64,000 bases of DNA from Saprospiraceae bacterium (GCA_016715405.1 JADKAE010000009.1:217213-281212); one strand, 5' to 3'. Positions 48,701-58,716 are shown, counted from the first letter of the stretch. The notes: generated by a model not told the origin, from the letters alone. Numbers and translations: made by a program.

Positions 48701-49480
48701 GATTATCTGCTGCAAATTAAACTCAGGCGTTTTCCGGGAGTCGAGAAGATTCAACAATTGGAACGCAACGGCCTTCTGGTGTATACTATTGACGAAATGC
48801 CGGGCATTCATCCCGATATCTTGTTTTTTTCAGGTACCTTCGGCATTACCGGACTCGAAGGCCAAATGGAAGGGTGTAAAGATTATTTCGAGGGGGAAAA
48901 AGGCCTCAGACGGTTGTATCTGTTAATGAGCCGCCCTATCAAATCCCTGTATTTGCTCAATTCTATTCCAGAAGTGCTGCTGGCAGATTGGTCGCATACT
49001 CCTCCCTTGCAGGCGCTGTATTTATTGAGCAATTATTATCACTATGCTGTGTATGTGCAACAATCTCATGCCAAAAAACAGGATGAAGTAGTGGCAGGCT
49101 TGAGAAAAGGTATTGGCATTGAAAAACAACATCATACTTCGGGATTGGCCTCCGAAATGGCCCTCAGACTGGAGGCCTATATCGAATCCGGCAGGCTCAG
49201 GCTAGATGTGCCCATGGGCGAATGGCGCTTCCCCCTGCTGGTTCAACAAAAAGGCGATAATGGAGAGGCCTGTTACCTCCAGCCCGACGGCTTTTTTGCC
49301 CAGGCGCCTTGTACGGATCACGTTTGGGAGATGGAACAACGCACCCGGCTCGAAGAACTGCGCGTAAAAACGATGCCCGTGTGGTCGGCCGCCTGGTGGA
49401 AAAATGCGCCGTTTGAAACGCGTAAATTAGCTGCGGCACTCATACAGGTTGACGAAGGAAAAAAGGAAGAGAAGGGTTAA
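45734..49480 (+). CDS. Large SF1-helicase / Vsr-like nuclease-fold protein with degraded catalytic motifs
   Basis: 1248 residues, uninterrupted. The layout follows DUF4011-type SF1 helicases ending in a MTES_1575 (Vsr-like) nuclease domain. Walker A is GSSGSGKS with K280, followed by CLVVSQSMTALKSIQDQLVA (cf. the VLFVSEKMAAL step). A coiled-coil insert occupies about residues 350-790. Motif II, normally DLVIFDEAS, is DLMIVEEGH (847-855). Motif III, normally GDxxQLPPT, is AHTQLIEES. Motif VI, normally NVAITRAR, is YLLMSRPI (1062-1069). The nuclease fold is recognisable, but the catalytic Asp of YRIDL is Pro1167 (EWRFPLL) and the Glu of IECDG is Gln1183 (LQPDG). The structural IWSTDWW becomes VWSAAWW. 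ATP binding may survive; helicase and nuclease activity look lost. The family assignment is by eye. Confidence 0.75.
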   Translation: MMNPQQTPSDSRLSPYLQTLLQEGPLLDITHLQGSAEGAFWAYSWLDDLLHQRALRMQISASHDTQETLKSLFFEYRNAERLQGSKTLGFAYPFLVLHTEAGICTAPLVIWPVQLEPDPQTANHWWLSYSPDYLPTVNRPLLHWLKAQCGWEDDSEWFSLVKPDAMTSGALAAFCDKLAAHLNINNPSQSASIMPCPDRKILVESRQQDAIYWSGVVGIFPAITEEANPTAWQEAAKLSAAPEGDHPFGVSALDPWQATAVEAVQQGGPLLVTGSSGSGKSHLALHLLTSTLSNGGKCLVVSQSMTALKSIQDQLVALGLEHLQWLFRDAVIDKTVLLETLKTLAKTETSTLPALAAAAFRRQVDKALREKGRLDQRYQSVRKKVFGTHDWSETVGLFLSATRREGKELLSSQLNPQDFAFHYEEYVLVKNAVSDCYPLFQRINTLNHPLRNLNAGIFIHKSKEEGLEFIQQKQEEFIAKAQQLQLEYIATYNAYGDQLMNHYEQYYAALQDHNELIHDAIRDHVNRFGEVFAHGSPAWSGLRSLFSDKHKEIRQARKSVAGLYKEFKTTFSAYKYIDFAFPSWDENSPVTQLEKILEGFEGALRQWRKELPSIVQEELLRLNHKTVNPSVDGHDKVLVIEDNLTALVEELNESGLYQLPFENKMLTVSRQQKYLEDTIDQLEVTRLNLRDYAVFYDWQRNWFQLPENARRVVRALAKVRPPAWVSAFESWYLNNCLAKSYDAALPLKDFDAKTCVGAIKAIRDMLPAQILHRWRGKKEEALRAAKKAGRNQYEQLFGRRNIESSAGMSIAELLGNGIEAITDLLPVWLTTPQLALHNLPAAEAFFDLMIVEEGHMLSSGDVTPLLSMAKQTVVLAHTQLIEESRPLALPTAMRGAKIRETRLEICHHWRPGDLTPLLDPNTQWGASALNAFQLRFEQVEGRYDPQTQTNAAEAQRLIQLLNDIQPTPQRTYPSVGIVCCTTGQRNLIADYLLQIKLRRFPGVEKIQQLERNGLLVYTIDEMPGIHPDILFFSGTFGITGLEGQMEGCKDYFEGEKGLRRLYLLMSRPIKSLYLLNSIPEVLLADWSHTPPLQALYLLSNYYHYAVYVQQSHAKKQDEVVAGLRKGIGIEKQHHTSGLASEMALRLEAYIESGRLRLDVPMGEWRFPLLVQQKGDNGEACYLQPDGFFAQAPCTDHVWEMEQRTRLEELRVKTMPVWSAAWWKNAPFETRKLAAALIQVDEGKKEEKG

Positions 49481-49958
49481 CCCAATTTTTCTACTTCAAG
49501 GGAATCCGTACTTTGGGCTAAGAGCTCCGCATTGGACAGCAAAAAAATGGGGTGAACGAAGTCAGGAGCGATCTCAACCAGGGGGACCAAAGCAAAATTT
49601 CGCTCCTGCAAGAGGGGATGAGGTATTTTTAGATTTTGATAATCCACAATTTGATGGTTGTAATACAAAATATCAATGTCGATTATTCTCTCCCCCCATT
49701 TAACAAGCCGGTGACGACCCATTTTTTTTCAATAGAAAGTATGCGGTCGAGTACTTCAAGAGGTGGGTAATGGCTTATTAACACAACTACCTGGTTTAGA
49801 AAATCGGGCTGATTGGTGATTCCCCAAGCCTTTGTGCGGTATAAAGATGATAAACGCGAAAGCGAGCCAACATCCGCCATTAGCAACTGCCGGGCGGTAT
49901 CCAGATGACGGATTGTGTCGCCTACATTACTGCCCAGCAATAAAAATACTTCTTTCAT
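49477..49958 (-). CDS. folK: 2-amino-4-hydroxy-6-hydroxymethyldihydropteridine pyrophosphokinase (frameshifted)
   Basis: Pyrophosphorylates hydroxymethyl-dihydropterin, the step before FolP. N-terminus MKEVFLLLGSNVGDTIRHLD; I chose 49958 because the ORF extension to 49985 adds nine residues before this conserved start. SLYRTKAWGITNQPDFLNQVV is the pterin-binding region. The frame ends IEKKWVVTGL; adding one A to the A8 run near 49729 gives IEKKMGRHRLVKWGERIIDIDIL and PHPLLQERNFALVPLVEIAP, the standard C-terminus. Length about 160 residues. It overlaps the helicase-like gene by four bases, tail to tail. Confidence 0.93.
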
Positions 49959-50000
49959 AGCATTAAAATGACGGGAGGGGTTCAAATCCCAAATTTTGTT

Positions 50001-50008
50001 TAATTTTG
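50001..50008 (+). promoter_or_regulatory. -7 box upstream of the T9SS type B protein
   Basis: TAATTTTG, an exact TAnnTTTG, 36 bases before the chosen start codon at 50045. No clear -33 TTG. Confidence 0.4.
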
Positions 50009-50044
50009 ATCAATACTCTTTCATCTCAAACGAAACGCATCAGA

Positions 50045-53000
50045 ATGAGATCACTTTTCTACGGAATTTTTTTCACATTTTTTGGAACACTAGCAATTGC
50101 ACAACCTATTAATGACGATTGTGGCGGTTTAATTAACCTGGGTATTCTTCCCGCTTGCCCACCCACTATCTTTACTAACGTAGATGCTACGGCTTCCGAT
50201 ATCGGTTTTGGCAACAATCCTTCGTGTTTCAACGGCGGAAATACCCAGCGAGACGTCTGGTTCGCCTTTACTACGGTCGATACTATTATTGATATTACGA
50301 TTACGCTCATCGGCGTGCCCACCGGCCCTAACGGCGATCCAATCCAAAATCCACAGATAGCCATATATCGTGGTGATTGCGCAGTGGACGGCTTGGCCGA
50401 ATTGGCCTGTATTTCAGCGCCAAACGGAAGTACGCAAATCGAGCTGGATATTTTGGGGCTTACGCCCAATGAACAGTATTTTATTCGCGTAAACGATTAT
50501 TCGGCATCCGCCAGCCCTAACTCCGGCGACTTTACGCTTTGCGTAGACGAATACGTGCCCGCTGTCAATATTGGAGATGAACCCAGTACGACAGCTTGTT
50601 TTGGAACCCTCTATGACTCCGGAGGACCCGACGGCGACTACGGCCCGGGCGAAAATCATACGTTTACGATTTGCCCCAATGATATACACCAGTGTATCGA
50701 AATTACCGTGCTCGATTACCAAATGGAGCCCGGATTTGAAGATTTGAATCTTTTATGCCGGCGATGATGTCAATGACCCAATTATCTCCAGTTTGACAGG
50801 TTTCGGAAACGGCCAGCCTTTTATCATCCAGGCCAGTTCAGGGTGTGTGACGGTTCAATTTACTTCTGACGGCTCGGTGCAGGACGCCGGCTTCGAACTG
50901 GAGTGGGCCTGTTCACCCGTTGCCTGCGACGGCTCAAGTATCGACAACCCGACGGTGATCAATTCGCTGCCTTTTAATCTGCCTTTCAGCACTTGCGACG
51001 ATGCAGCTAATTTTGGAAGCAGCCCCTGCGGCAACGACGCTTTCCTGAATGGTCCCGAATATGTATTTGCCTATGAATCACCCGGTGATATTTGCATAGC
51101 GGTTACGATCTCCAATGCCAATGCAGGCACCGGCGTGTTAATTCTCAACGGTCCTGCCGACGACCCCAATACGCTCTGTGTGGCGCAAAGTACGACCGGC
51201 ATGATTAATGCAGCCAACCTTCAATTGGCCGGCACCTATTATATCGTAGTAGACAATGCCAGCGGGTGTACCGATTTTAATATTTTGGTACAGGAAACAG
51301 ATTGCCAGTTATCACCGGGTTTGGCTTCGGCATTATGCAATCCGCTCAACGGCTGTGTGGAAGAAGGCGGCGTACCGTCTATCTTTTTCTTTGAACAGGG
51401 CTTCCAGGATATCGACGTACCCAACGGCGCCAACGACGGCTGCTGGCTGGGCGTAGGCGTTCAACCCAACTTCTATTGGTTTACGGTACAGGCACAGGCA
51501 GATGGTCCTTTCGGATTTGTCCTTGAAAGCGCCGATATCCCCTCTGATATCGACTTTAGTGTTTGGGGGCCGTTTACCCAGCAACAAGTGTGCGAAACGC
51601 CGCTGACGGTTATCAATTTTGTGACAAACAACCAACCAATCAGAAGCTCCTGGGCCGCAGGCGGCGATCCTACCGGTCTCGCCGATATTCACCCGGTGTT
51701 GGGTACACCCGTCACCGATACCTGGGACTGCGGTGGTTTTCCCGGTGCAGGTGGCGACGACTTCGTGAGCACCATTGCAGCGCAGGAAGGAGAGGTATAC
51801 GTTGTGTTGTCCAACGACTGGGGCAACCAGATTATCAACGGCGGTATTTCTATCGATTGGTCGCCTTCCAACCCCGATGTATTGATTCCCGTGCCTACAG
51901 TTGTGGAGGGAGGAGATACCACGGTTTGTATCGGCCAATCGGTCCAGATTGCTATTTCGAGTGCGGTTAATAATATCGAATGGATTGAAGGCGTGTCTAC
52001 CTTGTCTTGCGACAACTGCTTCGATCCCATCGCTACACCTACGGAAACGACTACCTATAAGGCTATCGTAGAAAGCGTGTGTTATTCGGATACCATAAAA
52101 GTAGAAGTAGTTGTATTTGACGTGACGGCGGGCGCTGATATTACCGTTTGTACCGGCGAAGAATTCGGCATAGTCGCCGGCGCCGATTTTGATCCGGCAT
52201 TAGCTACTTACTCCTGGACTACTCCTGCCGGCATCGCCCTGAGTTGCGCCGATTGCCCCAATCCGACGGTGACCGCAGTTTCGGCCGGAAATCACCCCGT
52301 AATCGTTACCCTCACGGCGCCCAACTGCGTATTGAGCGATACGACAATTGTGACTGTATTACCCCAGCAAGCGCCCGAGGCAGTGGTGAGCGACGACCAA
52401 CAGGTATGTACCGGAACGACGGTAAGCCTGGGAGGGCCCCTCATCGCAGGCGTATCCTATACTTGGTCATCTGTGCCCAGCGGTTTTACGTCCATCTTGT
52501 CAAATCCTACGGCATCACCAGGGCAGACGACTACTTATTATCTCAGCGCTACTAATAACGCCTGTCCATTTCCTTCACTCGATAGTGTGACCGTGATCGT
52601 GGATACGAACCCCTTACTGGCGGTTTCGTCAGATACGGCTATTTGCCAGGGAGTACCGCTGGTGATGGGCACAACCGTGCCAGAACCCAACACGACATAT
52701 CTTTGGGATGGCCCCGCTATCATAGAAGATCCTACTAATCCCAATACGCTGGTGTATCCGGAAGGGGCGGGCACTTACACGCTTACAGCCACGCGGGGCG
52801 CCTGTGTAGTCACGGCTACCGTTGATGTGACTATTACGGCCATCGCAATTGATATTATTCAACCGGATACGCTGCTGATATGCAAGGGCACAACCATAAA
52901 CCTCCAAACGACCACTACGCCGTCAAATGTACAGGCTACATGGACGCCCAATAACGGTTCGCTGAATACCAATGTGGGTAACAGCGTTTTTGCCACACCT

Positions 53001-54613
53001 CAAACTATTACTACTTATACCGCAACAGTGACCGTGCCGGGGTGTTTGAAAACTGCTGAAATTACGATCCTTGTAGATTCTCTGCCGTCTAATCTCACGG
53101 CTATGCCGTTGGATACCAATATCTGCGAAGGCGAAGTGTTAGTCTTATCAACGCCGGTCTTTGAGCCAGGCGATTTTCCTGATATTTCTTTCCTGTGGCG
53201 CCCCACAGAAGGCCAACAATCGCCCGATACGCTGTTTAACCTCGTTGTGACACCAGATACGACTACGAACTACTTCCGGGTTACCACAAACGGAATATGT
53301 ATGGACACCTCTTATGTACTTGTGGAGGTGACTCCGATACCTACCGTCATGTTGATACCGGGAGATACCACCTTATGTCAGGGCTCCTCCCTTCAGCTTA
53401 ATGCCGTGTTTGACCCCGGTATTGATGAAATATCGTGGAGCCTGCCGATGGGCTGAGCTGTACGGATTGTCCTAACCCTATAGCTACTCCCGGGGATGAT
53501 ATCACCTATCAGGTTACCGGAAAGCTGGGTAATTGCCCCACCGGCGCCTCTATTAGTATAGACGTCATATTACCACCCGTAATCAGTGTGCCGCCCACCG
53601 TAGAAATTTGCGAGGGAGATTCGACGGGACCATTGTTGCTATCCACGCCGGATTCTATGGTGTCATATCTGTGGACTTCGCCCACTCTGCCCAACTTTAT
53701 GTCTGACATTCCTTTGCAGCTGTTTTCGCCGTCTACTACTACTACCTATTCGCTTAGTGCAACCAATAGCTGTTTTACCAGATCGGCACAAACAACCGTT
53801 TTTGTAGTCAACGACGCTACCGTAAGTGTAGACGACGTTGTGATATGCGCGGGCGACCCCCTTACACTCACAGCCGAGGGCACTGCCCCGGAAGGAGTTA
53901 CGGAATCCTATAGCTGGCTGGTAAATGGCACAGAGATTCCCGGACAGACCATCACTGTAACCGGGTTAACAGAAACTACGGATGTGGTACTTACGTATAC
54001 CTACGGCCCCAATTGCGGCACCGTAACAGAAACGTTTACCGTGAATGTGTTGGGCAGTGAATTTGCGGTTAGCATTGAAGTTGCACCCAATGATTCGCTA
54101 ATCTCTTTCGATACGCTGTTGCTCACCGCCAACGTATTGCCGCCGGATTTAACAGGACTAACCTATACCTGGTATGAAAACGATGTGGAGATCGGACAAA
54201 CGACTTCGCCCTCCTTCAGCCATATCGCACCCTTTATCGACCGTGAAATGACGGACGGAGAAGAATTTGTTTATAAAGTGGTGGTAACTACGCCCGAAGG
54301 ATGCGAACGTTTCGATCAGACCCCCGTGCGGGTGTTGCCGGCTAATTATAGAATTCCCAATGTGTTTACGCCCAATGGCGATGAAAGGAACGACGTGTTT
54401 AAAGTATTTACGTCTCGCAATTTTGTGATTGAAGAATTGCGGGTGTACAACCGTTGGGGACAATTGGTGTTTGATGGAAAAGGCGATAATGCCAGTTGGG
54501 ATGGGAATTACAAAGGAGAACCTGCGCCTTCAGATGTCTATATTTATTTCGCCTTACTTAAGCTGGGCACCCAGGAATTTGAGGAAAAAGGAGATGTGAC
54601 TTTGATTAGATAA
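50045..54613 (+). CDS. Giant secreted protein with Ig/PKD-like repeats and T9SS type B sorting domain (frameshifted)
   Basis: About 1520 residues. I start at 50045 to give a signal peptide (MRSLFYGIFFTFFGTLAIAQ). N-terminal domains are Cys-rich beta-sandwiches (NDDCGGLINLGILPACPPTI; two related copies with YFIRVNDYSASASPNSGDFT). Then come about eight Ig/PKD-like repeats with the recurring C..C/TTTY pattern (LSCDNCFDPIATPTETTTYK, TSILSNPTASPGQTTTYYLS). The end is a gliding_CHU_C / T9SS type B domain: IPNVFTPNGDERNDVFKV, LRVYNRWGQLVFDGKGDNAS, WDGNYKGEPAPSDVYIYFALL. Frameshifts near 50765 and 53445. Probably a cell-surface adhesin secreted by T9SS. A word-repeat hairpin follows. Confidence 0.9.
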
Positions 54614-54697
54614 GGTTTATGAGGTTTATAAGCGTTGATGAGGGCTTTATGAGGGTCTAAACTTTCATCAACCCTCATCAACCCTCATCAACCTTTA
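54611..54697. repeat. Inverted word repeat GTTGATGAGGG / CCCTCATCAAC
   Basis: The left arm carries GGTTTATGAGG, GTTGATGAGGG and TTTATGAGGG (54611-54658). The right arm has three tandem CATCAACCCT units (54665-54692). It sits between the convergent stops of the T9SS protein and YceI; the YceI stop is immediately followed by the word on its own strand. Confidence 0.85.
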
Positions 54698-55291
54698 CTT
54701 ACTCGCTACCAAATTCACATTCAGATCGAATTCGTCGTAGATCGTTTTGTCGCCGAGATTGTCGAAAAAGCTGCCTGATCCAAAGCGGATATCGAAATCA
54801 GCGCGGTCTACCGTTACTTTTGCGGTAGCAGTTACCTTGCCGCCATCTTCCTTGAGATCAGCGTTGAATTTGATTGTTTTCGTGATCCCTTTGATGGTGA
54901 GGTTGCCAATCATTTTGTATGCGCCCGGGGTGCCGCGGGAAATAACCTGAGTAGTTTCAAACTTGGCTACCGGGTGGTTGGCTACGTTGAAAAAATCTTC
55001 CGATTTGAGGTGGCCTACCAGTTTGTCGGCGCCGCCACCGGTCATGTCCGTACAAGTAATCGTGGTCATGTCAATTTCGAAGCTACCGCCGGTGAGTACA
55101 TTGTCTTTGAAGTTGAGTTTGCCATTTTTTAGCTGCAGGCGGCCTTCGTGTTGGCCGGTCACCTTGTACGCTTTCCAGTTGATGTAGCTCGATTTGGTAT
55201 CCACATTTGCACTGACAGGTTTGCCAGGGGTGGTGAAGGCGCTGAGCGCCACGGCAACAACGCCGATTGCAAGAGCGATTAATTTATTCAT
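54695..55291 (-). CDS. YceI family periplasmic protein
   Basis: 198 residues with a signal peptide (about 1-19) and a lipocalin-like YceI barrel: YINWKAYKVTGQHEGRLQLK, GGSFEIDMTTITCTD, HLKSEDFFNVANHPVAKFET, NLTIKGITKTIKFNADL, FDIRFGSGSFFDNLGDKTIYDEFDLNV. YceI proteins bind isoprenoid-type lipids in some species. It is encoded next to a MarR regulator on the same strand, a combination common in Bacteroidota. A TACCTTTG box lies at 55332-55339. The frame is intact. Confidence 0.93.
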   Translation of the reverse strand: MNKLIALAIGVVAVALSAFTTPGKPVSANVDTKSSYINWKAYKVTGQHEGRLQLKNGKLNFKDNVLTGGSFEIDMTTITCTDMTGGGADKLVGHLKSEDFFNVANHPVAKFETTQVISRGTPGAYKMIGNLTIKGITKTIKFNADLKEDGGKVTATAKVTVDRADFDIRFGSGSFFDNLGDKTIYDEFDLNVNLVASK

Positions 55292-55331
55292 TATGTCTTC
55301 TTTTTGTTGGTTAAATAACTAATTGCGAAGA

Positions 55332-55339
55332 CAAAGGTA
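55332..55339 (-). promoter_or_regulatory. -7 box upstream of yceI
   Basis: Minus-strand TACCTTTG, an exact TAnnTTTG, 41 bases before the start codon and within the gap to marR, so yceI probably has its own promoter, a likely target of the MarR protein. Confidence 0.5.
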
Positions 55340-55394
55340 TAATGAAGTTTAAACATTGATGTATGCACATTGAATTTTAACTTTTTTTTAGGAT

Positions 55395-55847
55395 TCACTC
55401 TCTAAGCTTATCCAGGATATTGTTGAGTAGGGTAGCCTCCTCTGAAGAAATGGCGCGCATATCCTTGTCGATAGCCTGATCGATGAGTGCAATAGCGGAA
55501 GCTAGCACTTCAAGGCCTTTTTCGGTGATGCTAATGTCAACCCGGCGGCGGTCGTAATCACACGCGATGCGATCAACCAGCCCTTTTTGCTTGAGTTTTT
55601 CAACAAGCCGGGAGGCGTTTGACATTTTATCGATCATCCGCGCTGTTAGTTCTTTCACCGTGGCGGGTTGCGGGTGTATACCCCGAAGAATTCGCAGTAT
55701 ATTGAATTGTTGCCAGGAGATATTAAACGGCTTTAGTAGTTTTGTAGTTTGCTGGCTAAACCAGGCAGATGTATATAAAATATTGATATGTGCTTTATGG
55801 AATTCGCTGGTAAAGCGTTTTTGCTGAATCGCATCTTCGATTTTCAT
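55395..55847 (-). CDS. MarR family transcriptional regulator
   Basis: 150 residues with the winged-helix core: NISWQQFNILRILRGIHPQP, VKELTARMIDKMSNASRLVE (recognition helix) and a wing LVDRIACDYDRRRVDISITE KG. Adjacent and upstream of yceI on the same strand, the usual MarR-YceI pair, which suggests it represses yceI. The effector is unknown. A TAACTTTG box (55918-55925, minus strand) lies 70 bases upstream. The frame is intact. Confidence 0.92.
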   Translation of the reverse strand: MKIEDAIQQKRFTSEFHKAHINILYTSAWFSQQTTKLLKPFNISWQQFNILRILRGIHPQPATVKELTARMIDKMSNASRLVEKLKQKGLVDRIACDYDRRRVDISITEKGLEVLASAIALIDQAIDKDMRAISSEEATLLNNILDKLRE

Positions 55848-55917
55848 GTGAGGCTCTTAAGATGAATTTAACCATGTGCCCGATAAACCAAGGGCGTTAA
55901 GTGTATTCAAAGTTACA

Positions 55918-55925
55918 ATGTTATG
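55918..55925 (-). promoter_or_regulatory. Possible -7 box upstream of marR
   Basis: Minus-strand TAACTTTG, an exact TAnnTTTG, 70 bases upstream of marR and pointing towards it. No -33 TTG is seen at the usual distance. Confidence 0.35.
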
Positions 55926-55982
55926 CGTTGTTAAGGAAGAATACGTTTTACTAATGTGAGCAGGCTTTTAAAAAAATAGAAA

Positions 55983-56787
55983 ATGAAAATACTGATCATA
56001 GGAGGAGGTAATATGGGGATGACCTATGCCGAGAGTTTTCTACGGTCCCATATATCCAATAAAGGAGATATGATGATATTGGAGAAAGCCACCGATAAAA
56101 CCTCCAGTTTAATAAAAATGGATATTGGTACGATCTATCTGCATCCCGAAGAATGCATGAAAAGGCAGATCTGATTATTCTGGCTGTAAAACCTCAAGAC
56201 GCTCCGTCGCTATTTGAACAAATAAAACCCATGGCAGACCCCCAACAAGTGTTCCTTTCTATCATGGCCGGCGTTAAGATACAAACTATCGCTGCGGGCC
56301 TGGGGTGAAGAAGATCATCAGGGCCATGCCCAACCTGCCCGCACAGATCGGAATGGGCATGACGGCTTTTACTTCTTCTGATGACGTTACCCGTATCGAA
56401 TTAGTGATGGTACAAAACCTGCTAAACACCACCGGTAAAACGGTATACGTGGAGAATGAATCAGCAATTGATGCGGCTACGGCTATCAGTGGCAGCGGTC
56501 CGGCTTATGTGTGGTATTTTATGAATGCGCTCATTCAGGCGGCTTCAAATATGGGCTTTAATCCATCGGAGGCCGAACTACTGGTGAGTCAGACTTTCAG
56601 GGGGGCCATCGATTTGTACAGCAAGTCGAACCTATCTTGCGAAGAGTGGATCGACAAGGTTTGCTCCCGTGGCGGTACCACCGAAGCCGCTCTACACACT
56701 TATCGCGAAAATGCAGTGCACCAGGACATCATTACCGGCGCCGTGGCCGCCCTGCATCGCGCAGTAGAATTGGGGAAAGGGGGATAG
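55983..56787 (+). CDS. proC: Pyrroline-5-carboxylate reductase (frameshifted)
   Basis: Last step of proline synthesis (NAD(P)H reduction of pyrroline-5-carboxylate). N-terminal Rossmann start MKILIIGGGNMGMTYAESFL. The frame breaks near 56155, then LIILAVKPQDAPSLFEQI continues in another frame, and again near 56305 before KIIRAMPNLPAQIGMGMTAF. The C-terminal dimerisation region has the family signature (DAATAISGSGPAYVWYFMNA, SRGGTTEAAL). Corrected length about 268 residues, normal. The stop is followed at once by a GTTGTCGG word repeat. Confidence 0.92.
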
Positions 56788-56938
56788 TTGTTGTCGGTTG
56801 TCGGTTGTCCGTTATACGTTCATTATCTTTACGAGCTAAACAGAAAAACAGAGAAACTGACAACTGAGAACTGAGAACAACCGAACGGACAACAGATAAC
56901 AGACAGATAACAGACAACTGACAACAGACAACTGACCA
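56786..56938. repeat. Inverted word repeat GTTGTCGG / GACAACTG
   Basis: The left arm TTGTTGTCGGTTGTCGGTTG (56788-56807) faces a right arm of tandem GACAACTGA, GACAACAGAT and AACAGACA units (56858-56937). It starts at the proC stop and runs to within a few bases of the next start codon (56942). It leaves no room for a normal promoter, unless transcription enters through the repeat. Confidence 0.8.
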
Positions 56939-56941
56939 TAT

Positions 56942-58603
56942 ATGAGCAAAGCGCAAATTATTGCAGAAGCCAGGCACTTGGTAAGCGAAGGGCAGATTGA
57001 AAAATCTTTAGTGCTGCTTTTAGACAGCATTGAGCATAACCCCGGACTCCTGCCTTTCCGGAATCTGGTTTTACACGCCAAATCTTCGCTGGAAAAAATC
57101 CAAAGCGATGAATCACGCGGGTTGGTCAGTTTTGACAACGCTAAATTGGCCTACAATCAGATCACCAACCAAACCCTACGCATAATTGATGGCATCGAAA
57201 CCGGTAAAGTACCCCGGGAGGATGCCCCCCGTCGATTCAAATGGTGGTGGGTTGCCCTGCCTGTCATACTCGTTGGCGGTATTGCGGCAATTGCTTTATT
57301 GCTAAACAAAAAAGCGCCTGCCGACACGGTAATCGATATGGGAGGAATTCCCGAGTGCCCCGTATTTGATACAGATGCCTCTTTTAAGGTACTCGTATTG
57401 CCTTTCCAGCCGCTGGACGAAAAGGTCACTAAAATTCATACGGGCATTATTCAACGGCTGAGTATTCTTAGCGAACAATACGGCATGCTTACCAGTGCCA
57501 GAACCTTGGAACTGGACGTCAATAACAGTAATGATTATCCGTCAAACGGCAAGCAAGCCGCTAATTACGGCAATAAATGCGCTGCGCAATTGATCATCTG
57601 GGCACCACCGAGTCAAAAACAATAATGATATCGTACTTACGAGGTTTAAGTTTTTACACCTCGGCGAGCAGTTTAAGTTTACCAAACTAAAAATATCTGA
57701 AGGCGCTAATGTAGATACGCTCTCGTCTATTTCCAGTATTACTACAGAAGGCGTACTGACCGAACAGGTAGAGGCCAACATGAGGCTTATCTTCGGACTT
57801 ATCGCCCGTGAAATGCACAACGAAGAATTGGCTACCAAACTTCTCGCTTCGGTAGAACCCAAAGACTCCGCCGGCGTTTTGCTGCGGGGTATGGCACTTG
57901 CCGATACCTACCTCGCGCTGGGACAAACCGATAAAGCTATCGCTTCATACGACGAGGTGCTGGAAACACACCCCAATTACGGCTTTGCCCGCAACAACAG
58001 AGGCGTGCTATTGCTCGAACAGGGCCAGTTTGCAGAAGCAGCTACTGAGTTGAGCAATCTTATCATTCAGCAGCCCAATAACCTCGAAGCACGTACTGCC
58101 CGCGCAACGGCATATATAAAAGCAGACATGCTGGAAAAAGCAGGCAAGGAAATTGAAAGTATAGAGCGCATACAAAATATGATTACCGATAGTACGGGCG
58201 GGCAAGTGAAAACGGCCCCAAAGGTGCCTGGCAAAGTGTTGGCCGAGCTGAAAAAAGAATATCAGCAAAAAGTGAATGTAGAAGAACAGAAAAAGACAAA
58301 AGCAGAACAAACGCTGAAGTCAGACCCCAATGATATGAAAGCGCTTGAGCAAAAAGCTGCGGCTAGCCGCAACCTCGGCGACTATCTCACTGCTGCCCAA
58401 ACCGCTGAGCGCATACTGTCCAAAGACCCCGATAATGCCAATGCCTTTGCTACGCTCATAGAGTCAAACAAGCCTTGCTGCAACCAGATGCGGCCAAGAA
58501 AATTGTGCAAAATGCCAAAGAAGCTGGCGTGACTAAAGAACGGCTGATCAAGATTCGACCTTCATTAAAAGAGGTTATTGCTAATCAGGAGAAAAAGCAA
58601 TAG
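56942..58603 (+). CDS. EAD11-like domain, transmembrane, TolB-like and TPR protein (frameshifted)
   Basis: About 553 residues. The first 86 or so match the effector-associated domain 11 pattern by eye: IIAEARHLVSEGQIEKSLVL LLDS-type helices, then LHAKSSLEKIQSDESRGLVS, FDNAKLAYNQITNQTLRIID. A single membrane helix follows (WWWVALPVILVGGIAAIALL). The exterior starts with a TolB-N/FlgO-like segment (SFKVLVLPFQPLDEKVTKIH) and continues with TPR repeats (DTYLALGQTDKAIASYDEVL, NRGVLLLEQGQFAEAATELS). Frameshifts near 57605 and 58480; the true end is 58603. EAD domains are known as adaptors linking sensors to effector proteins in bacterial conflict and cell-death systems, so this may be a membrane receptor or scaffold. 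No effector is adjacent. Confidence 0.72.
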
Positions 58604-58716
58604 CACTTCGGGTTTTGTATTTTTTTTGCTGATAAAAAAGCAGATCTTTACAAATAGTGTAACTTTAAAGCCGATATATTGACAGCTTTTTGATGATGAA
58701 AGCAAGGAGGGGTCAG

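Noticed and set aside
49976..49996. tRNA-like T-arm sequence (AGGGGTTCAAATCCC)
   Set aside because: It has no matching acceptor, D or anticodon arms, and the upstream part is the conserved start of folK. Treated as chance.
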